Shown here: piece after piece, positions 57,409 to 64,000 of the stretch
How positions within the stretch are numbered: the first letter of the stretch is position 1
Layout: the number at the start of each line of letters is the position of its first letter
Made by a program: the position numbers and the translations under genes
Assembly (NCBI GenBank): GCA_016858145.1
Contig: JAEHOE010000049.1
Location: forward strand, 682,001 to 746,000
DNA length: 64,000 nt
DNA from: Edaphochlamys debaryana
Taxonomy: Eukaryota > Chlorophyta > Chlorophyceae > Chlamydomonadales
Direction of reading: 5' to 3'
Notes under the pieces: generated by a model
Seen by the model: only the letters and a program-made list of their open reading frames with translations
What the model was told of the DNA's origin: nothing
The model's database searches: none

Positions 57409-60034
57409 GCGCGAGTGCCCGGACGGGATGCGGCGCGGCTCCTGGCTTCCTGGCGACAGCTGCAGCTGGCTGTGGGGGCTTGCAGCGGCCGTGGCTCGCT
57501 GAAGGCGGGCTGTGCTAGCCACCAGCCAGGGGCCATCCGGGACCAGCGGGGGCCACCCTGGGCCCGCCACCCCTGAGCGCCCGTGGGCGAGCTGTTGCGG
57601 CGGCCTCCGGCTGTCAGGACCCAGCGATGGCGTCGGGTGGATTGCGGGGGCTCCAGCTTTGTCATCCCTGGCCCGGCCTTGGGGAAGGCGGCGCCAGGGG
57701 TCGAGCGGCAACCGTCGACCCGCCCCGTCACCCGCTGTGCGGCGGGGGTCGAACGCGGACACCATGCCATGGCTTCTGGGGAGGCCAAACGGTACAGCCA
57801 GGATCCAGCCAGGATCCAGCCAGAATCCAGCCAGAATCCAGCCAGGACCCAGCCAGGATCCAGCGGGTCGGGCCAGATCTTCAGGGGTCGCCTCACCATG
57901 GGGCGGGCTGGGTAGCACGACAACTGTGGCCGCCCTTCGGGGTTCGAGGTGTGGGGACGGCGGGATGCGCAAGGGCAGCATTGCGTGCTTGCTTGCGCAT
58001 TTCGACATGCATCGGTGGCATCCATTGGTGATTTTTGGGCCTGGTAGGCGGCCGGCGGCGGCGGAGTGACCCCGGGACGCCATGCTTGGCGGCTTGCTGG
58101 CTGCGCGCATTCTGGCAGGAAGTGCGCTAGCCTGGAAGGAATGGCGCTTTGTTTTTTCCTGTGTACGTATGCTTTTTACGTATGTTTCTAAGTTTCTTCT
58201 GTTGCGTTCGCTCGGCGCGGGGTGGCATGCCTACGTGGCGCCGAGCTGCGATCGGCGCATTGGTTCTTTGGTCGACCGCCTTATATCCTACGCGGCTTCT
58301 TGCAATGCAGTTATGCAGGCGGCAGCAGTGAGCTGACACCTGCCACATTAATAAGCAATTGTCATCAGCCTACACGATTCCCTCTTGAGATCTTTCTTGG
58401 GCTGTTGCGCGTGGCTCTTGAGGGTACCGAGCGATGCCCGTGCGTCTGCATCGGTGCGCATTGGGTGAGCGTGTCGACGGTCGGCGTCACTGCAGCGCGT
58501 GTAGAGGGCGCGCGCGTGGACATGGGCCCGTGTCCTCCAGGGCCTCGACACTCCGTGTACATTTAACTTCTATCTGGGACATTAATGACGGTATCTCGAT
58601 TGAATGATCTCGAGAGCACTCTAGCCTGCAGACGATGGGCGGCATGAGCTGAGCATGGGGGCAGCTACGGTACATACCGTGTGCCCGGTGCCCGGTGGCC
58701 GATACGATAACGCACACGCACGGGGACGCTCCTGTCCGGCCCCATCGGCGGTGTCGGCCTCCTCCTGCTGAGCGAAAACGGTTGACATCTTCATGGTTTA
58801 CGCAGGACTGCTATTTGGTTCCGAAGATCCTTGGTGTCACCCCACCCCCTGGCGTTTGGCCGCAGTGCACCTCTGGGCATGGCGCATGCTTGCAACACCC
58901 ACGCTCCGCGGCTCTTTGCCTGGTTGTTCCAGGGGGGGGCAGGAAGTGTAAAAAAATACACCACGCTTTAACTTTGGAGAGCTCGACAAGAGGAGCCCGA
59001 ATCCGCCTTCAGAATGAAAATCGAGGTTCTAGGAAAAAAGTTATGAGCCCTCAAAGTTGGGGGGGGGAGGGGGGTCCCGAACTTTTGTACAGCTCCCGTC
59101 CGAACTTTTGTCACAGCGGTCTGACGCAGCCCAAGGGCCCTTTCCTTGCATAAACGCGTGGTATCAAGGAGAGGCTGAACCGTGGGTGTGCCTGAGCACC
59201 ACAGACCATAGGGATGGTGGTCGAAGGGTGGCTGCGGGTGCCACATGTCGGCATGTCCGCGCGTGGGACACGTCACGACCGGCACTGCTACCGCTGCTAG
59301 GCGTCCGGGTGTACTAGTATGACCGTACCTCATCATATAGGAGGCATAGGGCATGAATAGCGCGGATGCAAGGTACCGGAGAGTGGTCCATGGACGCGGG
59401 GATGGTCAATGGACAGGACCCAAGCCTCATCGACGCTTCCGGTTCACGCGCAAGGCAGTAGCGCACATGAAGCGCAGCCGATTGGCACAAAAGTCGAGGG
59501 AAATGGTTTACATTATGGCCATGTACGGCAGTGTGTGCAGTGTACGGCAAGGGGGGGGTGGGGGGGTCGGGGGGGTCCGAACTTTTGTGGGGTGGTGTAT
59601 GGAACTAATGTTTTTTACCCCCCCCCTGGTTGTTCTGTGTGTACCGTCTACTGACGACGGGGAGGTTTCGCCGCCTCATTCAGCTGGGAAGTTCTGAGCG
59701 CGAATGAAGGGGCACGGCGCTGGTTTCTCGGGCCGTGGCCCCAGTTCTCGTCCCGAACTGGAAGCCGGGCTGACATGTGTCGGGCAACAGCCAGGCAGGA
59801 CCGTGCGTGCCCGAGACTGTGCATGCTGGCGCATGGCAGGGCCGCGTTCGAGCGCATGGCTTGTGGCATGGTCTGCCTGTGGTGCCAGTGTGATGACTGC
59901 TTACCTTGACCCTCGAACGCAAGAAGAGCTCACTCATCTTGCATGACATGGTGTCACGGTAGCGGTCAGACCCAGAGGCTCCCCTGGTCCGACCGTTTTG
60001 CCCGGGAGCCCGCCTGTCCTCGCCTGCCTGCCTG
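57409..60034. other. Intergenic region with small repeats, possible transposon debris
   Basis: No coding region is supported. At 57795-57864 an 11-base unit (CCAGGATCCAG) is repeated about six times. CCGAACTTTTGT occurs at 59077, 59100 and 59577, two of the copies directly after G runs, next to an unusually AT-rich patch at 58947-59040. This may be debris of a mobile element, but no ends can be defined. Confidence 0.5.
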
Positions 60035-60719
60035 CTCTCCCTGGCGAAATGTTTGGTCGTTTCGGCCCACGCCAAGCCCCGACCCGCACCCCTTTTCCGC
60101 ACCCTTTGCACGTCTCTCCGCAATATTTGACCTTCTCTATCGAATGGTGCCCGGCCCAACTCCCAACGCGCTCTATGCTGAGAGAACGAGCCCCCCCCGT
60201 ACAACTTTGCTCGCACACTCAGCGCGCCGGAGTTACGGCCACAGGCTCAATCAGCTTGATGCGCTGCGTTGCGCTGTGTTGCGGGCTTGAGCGCCTTGGG
60301 GTGGCCGATTCGGGGGTGCATTACCCGCGCTTGGGGCCGCCTCTCCCGCGATACATGCTACATGTGAAGGTCTCTAGCAGCTACAGCCGCGGTGGCTGCA
60401 GTGCGCGGCTGTGAGGCGCAGTCGTACGGGGCTTGAGCGGGCTGGTCTGTTGGGCAAGCTTGTCGCCGCGTGGCATAACTGAGCTCACTGCTACACACAC
60501 ATAGCTTGAGAGAACGACCGTAGGGCACCCCAGCCCCGTGTAGTCCCTCAAGTCCTCTTGGCCATTTCGCTTTGGCGGGAATAGCCGGCTTCCTCCTGGC
60601 GCGCTGCTCCCCTACGGCACCTCGACGGTGCTACACGGCGGACACGAACCCGCTGCCCCCAGCAGCCCCCTCCAATCGGGTAAGCCAGGGCTACTGCCCC
60701 GTCATTGCAGGCCCCTAGG
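60035..60719 (+). repeat. Long direct repeat, left copy (at least 685 bp)
   Basis: This is identical, as far as I can read, to 63316-64000 with a constant offset of 3281 bases. The left boundary (CTCTCCCTGGCG) is sharp: the bases before it differ between the copies. The right end cannot be set because the second copy runs off the window. It contains an open frame of 121-138 residues without recognisable blocks. Confidence 0.95.
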
Positions 60720-61601
60720 GACTCGTTCACACCGGACTGCGTGGGTGGTCGCTTGTGCGATGGCGCGGCATCAGCCTGGATGCGGACGGCGCGCTAAAGC
60801 CCAAACATTCCTCCCCGGAGTGAAGAGCCGGCCTTCGCCCCCGAGCCCGTGGCGTTTTGAGCCCGGCAGAGCGCGCGCTGCATACATACTTTTGCTAGCT
60901 TTAAGCTAGCCTGCTTGCGGTACACAATTGCCGCTGTGCCTGAAGCGGGCCCGACGCATTTCCACGAGACCATGTCCCTTTCTCGCCATTCGACAGGCAC
61001 GCTTTACATACACACCTGAGCAGCAGCACCACCACGATACATGCAGGAGCCAGTGCTGCTTGGGAGCCGCTGCTGGCGCGGATGCCGCGATATAATTACT
61101 TCCGAGCGGAATGCTTTTCTGCAAGGTGCGTGCCCGCGCTATATGATAGCAGGGTTGAAGGTGTACTATTTGAGAGTCAGGCCCACTCGGCTGGCATCAC
61201 TCGCTAACCCTAGCCCCCGGCATTGCACGCGCGACACCCGTCCGAAACCCCTCGCCGGGGGTATCCAGCTACGTGCTCCCCGCGCCCTCCCCTCCACGTA
61301 AGCGTACAGCATGATAGCTAAATAATCGCCTGTACCGACCGCGTCCGATAGGACGCACACTGCAAGGAGTAGATGCCCAGCGCATGCGTTCATGACACCA
61401 GCGACACACCCCTTGGCAAGCAAACGCCCCCGCCAACACATAACGAGCTGCGTTGGAGAGATCACTGACTAGCAAAAGAATTTACACTAACAACAGTATC
61501 TATGCATGCCCGGAGCCGTGGCTTGATCTCCTGGTAGGGCTGCAGCTTGCATGGCCCCCTCCCCAGCCGCAGATTCCCTCCCCTCGCGTCCCACCCCGCC
61601 C
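60720..61601. other. Sequence between the left direct repeat and the transposase
   Basis: No gene is visible. It may be the continuation of the direct repeat (not testable here) or the 3' flank of the transposon. I could not find terminal inverted repeats around the transposase by eye. Confidence 0.4.
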
Positions 61602-63001
61602 TCAGCGCGTGCCCTTCTTGCCCCAAAACCCCTTCTTGCGCAGGATCTCGGGCAGCGTGACCTGGAACAGCCGGCGCACGGCGCGCTCGCCCCAGCCCCT
61701 GTCCAGCTGCTCCTTGAAGTAGTACTGGAGCCGCTCAATGAAGAAGGTGAGGGGCTGGTCGGGGTTTTCGTTGATGTCCACCTGCAGCGCCCTCTCGAGG
61801 ATGGCGTGGGACTGCTCGATGACGTTGTGTAGGTCCGGGCCGTAGGGGGGAAGGCCGCTGTGGTTGGCGGTCGTGATGCCCAGGCGCTCCCAGTCGCCAG
61901 GGTCGCCGCTGGCGGATCCAGCCCCAACACGGCCGTGGCAGCGCGGATTGTCCCATGACCAGATCCAGTCCTCGGGGCCCAGATCCGGAAAGAGCTCGCG
62001 CAGCTTGGCCTGCACGTCGCGCACAAAGTCCTGATGGTGGCGAGCTTGAGGAGGATGCCGCCAGTCCGGAAGCTGACGGCGGAGTAGTAGTAGATGCAGG
62101 AGGCCTTGCTTAGCAGCCGCTTGTCCCCCTCCACCGTGTGCGGGGCCCCAGCCATGCCCCATGACATGTGCGACTCGGGTATGTTCCAAATCTTCTTGGC
62201 GTCGATGAAGATGAGGCGCTTGGCCCAGTCGGTGAGGAAGTCGAGCGTGTCGGGGAAGGGCTGGGGTGGGCTCAGGAAGCGTGGGGGCACGAGAGGCAGG
62301 GTCGGGTGCGCGGTGGGGTCGATCTCTAGCAGGGGTTGGCTGGGCACGGGCTCCTTGAGCCCAAGGCGCAGCCAGCGCTCTGCGGCCTCCCAGCGCTTTC
62401 GTCGCTGGGCTGGGCTCAGCGCTTTCTTGTACTCCACGTGAATGCATTTGCTGATGCATGGGTACTCGTCCAGCACCCGCCTCCACACCGTGCCTGGTGA
62501 CACGTGGTACAGGTCGCAGAACGTGACCCAGTTCTCATTGTGCCGCATAGATTTCTGTGAGTTTGGCCGCTGTCTGATGATCAGGGTGGCTGCGACCTTG
62601 ATGGCGGTTTCGTCCAGCTTGGGTGGACGGCCGGTTGACTTAGCATCGTCAACTGAACCCCTGTTCTTGAATGCCCAGTACCAGTATCTGATGAAGCGCG
62701 TTGGCTGTGCGGGCGTGTAAACCTCAAGCCCCCGCGCTCGATCAGCTGCCTGGGCTTTGGCAAAGAGCCGTGCCGCCTCTGGTCCCCAACGGGCCTGAGA
62801 GCCTGTCAGGCGCCGCTGGACTGCCACAGCCGACATGGCGCTCTGCACGGCGTCCATCCGCGCCCTCCGCAAGGCTGGCAGGTCCCAGCGCTCCGTGCAG
62901 TTGCTGTCGGAATCGTCTGCATCAGTGTCACTGCCGTCGGACTCGTAATCCGAGCTGTCATGGTCTGACAGCTCGGTGCCACCGGCTGCGGGCTGCTCCA
63001 T
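61602..63001 (-). pseudogene. Tc1/mariner-superfamily transposase with one frameshift
   Basis: From the ATG at 63001 the frame runs to about 62035, where it must shift to continue into the conserved C-terminal part ending at the TGA at 61602; total about 465 residues. The N-terminal part has an acidic Asp/Ser patch and a helix-turn-helix-like region (STGRPPKLDETAIKVAATLI, VSPGTVWRRVLDEYP). The DDE catalytic triad is readable: Asp in RLIFIDAKKIW, Asp in WIWSWDNPRCHG, Glu in LPPYGPDLHNVIEQSHAIL. The shift falls after GGILLKLATI and before QDFVRDVQAKL, equivalent to loss of one base or gain of two; no intron fits there. Otherwise the gene is intact, so decay is recent or the shift is a sequencing error. 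Confidence 0.85.
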
Positions 63002-63315
63002 GCAGGCCCAGGCACTGAGGGCACAAGGGACAGGGCCGGGATGAGCACCAGGCACGTCAGCTGAGCACTTGGAATTAAGCGGAGAGGAGGGGGAGTGGTG
63101 GGGAAAGCGGGGGAGGGCAGCGGGGGGTGGCAGTTGGGTGGGCGGGGGAGTCAGGGTTTGTGCCACGGGCAGCACCCATCTGCCCATGCACAGCGTGCCC
63201 TGGCGGTTGACAGTTGTGCCGTACTGTATAGACACTCCCACGATCTATTGATTACACCGCTAACCCCTTGCGAAACCTGGGAGGCGCAGCTTTGTCCGTA
63301 CATCACATCTCACTT

Positions 63316-64000
63316 CTCTCCCTGGCGAAATGTTTGGTCGTTTCGGCCCACGCCAAGCCCCGACCCGCACCCCTTTTCCGCACCCTTTGCACGTCTCTCC
63401 GCAATATTTGACCTTCTCTATCGAATGGTGCCCGGCCCAACTCCCAACGCGCTCTATGCTGAGAGAACGAGCCCCCCCCGTACAACTTTGCTCGCACACT
63501 CAGCGCGCCGGAGTTACGGCCACAGGCTCAATCAGCTTGATGCGCTGCGTTGCGCTGTGTTGCGGGCTTGAGCGCCTTGGGGTGGCCGATTCGGGGGTGC
63601 ATTACCCGCGCTTGGGGCCGCCTCTCCCGCGATACATGCTACATGTGAAGGTCTCTAGCAGCTACAGCCGCGGTGGCTGCAGTGCGCGGCTGTGAGGCGC
63701 AGTCGTACGGGGCTTGAGCGGGCTGGTCTGTTGGGCAAGCTTGTCGCCGCGTGGCATAACTGAGCTCACTGCTACACACACATAGCTTGAGAGAACGACC
63801 GTAGGGCACCCCAGCCCCGTGTAGTCCCTCAAGTCCTCTTGGCCATTTCGCTTTGGCGGGAATAGCCGGCTTCCTCCTGGCGCGCTGCTCCCCTACGGCA
63901 CCTCGACGGTGCTACACGGCGGACACGAACCCGCTGCCCCCAGCAGCCCCCTCCAATCGGGTAAGCCAGGGCTACTGCCCCGTCATTGCAGGCCCCTAGG
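63316..64000 (+). repeat. Long direct repeat, right copy (runs off the window)
   Basis: Second copy of 60035-60719. Together they flank the transposase like long terminal repeats, or they mark a tandem duplication of a 3.28 kb unit. The copies do not begin with TG, so a standard LTR retrotransposon is unlikely. Confidence 0.95.

Noticed and set aside
59998..60414. A 121-138 residue frame inside each direct repeat
   Set aside because: It is present in both copies only because the DNA is identical. No conserved blocks support it as a gene.
61487..63241. Transposase start further upstream at 63241
   Set aside because: The extra 80 residues are Pro-rich and lack conservation. The ATG at 63001 opens the acidic N-terminal domain directly.

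Overview
The window looks like nuclear DNA of a GC-rich, intron-dense unicellular eukaryote, most likely a green alga of the Chlamydomonas/volvocine kind. The evidence is about 70 GT-AG or GC-AG introns whose 3' ends are C-rich tracts followed by CAG, codons ending in G or C, Gly/Ala/Pro/Ser-rich linkers, and a secreted GH9 cellulase with a Pro-Ser linker and Cys-rich tail. The taxonomic call is inference. Nothing prokaryotic is present: no operons, no ribosome binding sites, no CRISPR. Because the genes are split, I joined exons by hand and kept only models whose reading phase closes at every splice junction.

Layout, left to right. 531-6064 (+): 3' part of a GT60 (Skp1-type) GlcNAc-transferase with a disordered tail. 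7716-13005 (+): a complete 15-exon secreted GH9 endoglucanase. 13985-14436 (-): an extra copy of one exon of the next gene. 16238-18461 (-): an unrecognised 511-residue protein. 19051-22408 (-): a mitochondrial carrier (SLC25). 24798-35134 (+): a large IQ-motif protein, 20 exons seen, N-terminus unresolved. 38228-41723 (+): an F-box/LRR-like protein whose first exon overlaps a dispersed repeat. 45365-49039 (+): a LigB-family (class III extradiol dioxygenase) protein with a signal-peptide-like start. 51127-52490 (-): CMC2, a twin CX9C mitochondrial protein. 53511-57408 (+): an unrecognised Gly/Ser-rich protein. 61602-63001 (-): a frameshifted Tc1/mariner-type transposase between long identical direct repeats (60035-60719 and 63316-64000).

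The genes do not form one pathway. The GT60 enzyme (Skp1 modification in other protists) and the F-box protein (a Skp1-binding class) both relate to SCF ubiquitin ligases; the carrier and CMC2 are both mitochondrial. These links are family knowledge and may be coincidence.

The most unusual signal is a recurring architecture in the first 34 kb. In three genes (GT60, GH9, IQ) introns hold tandem copies of the exon edge and splice site that border them, from two copies up to about ten. The second notable signal is the extra exon copy at 13985-14436, whose differences from its parent are all synonymous. The third is the F-box start codon lying in the end of a repeat that also sits, shortened, in an intron of the IQ gene.
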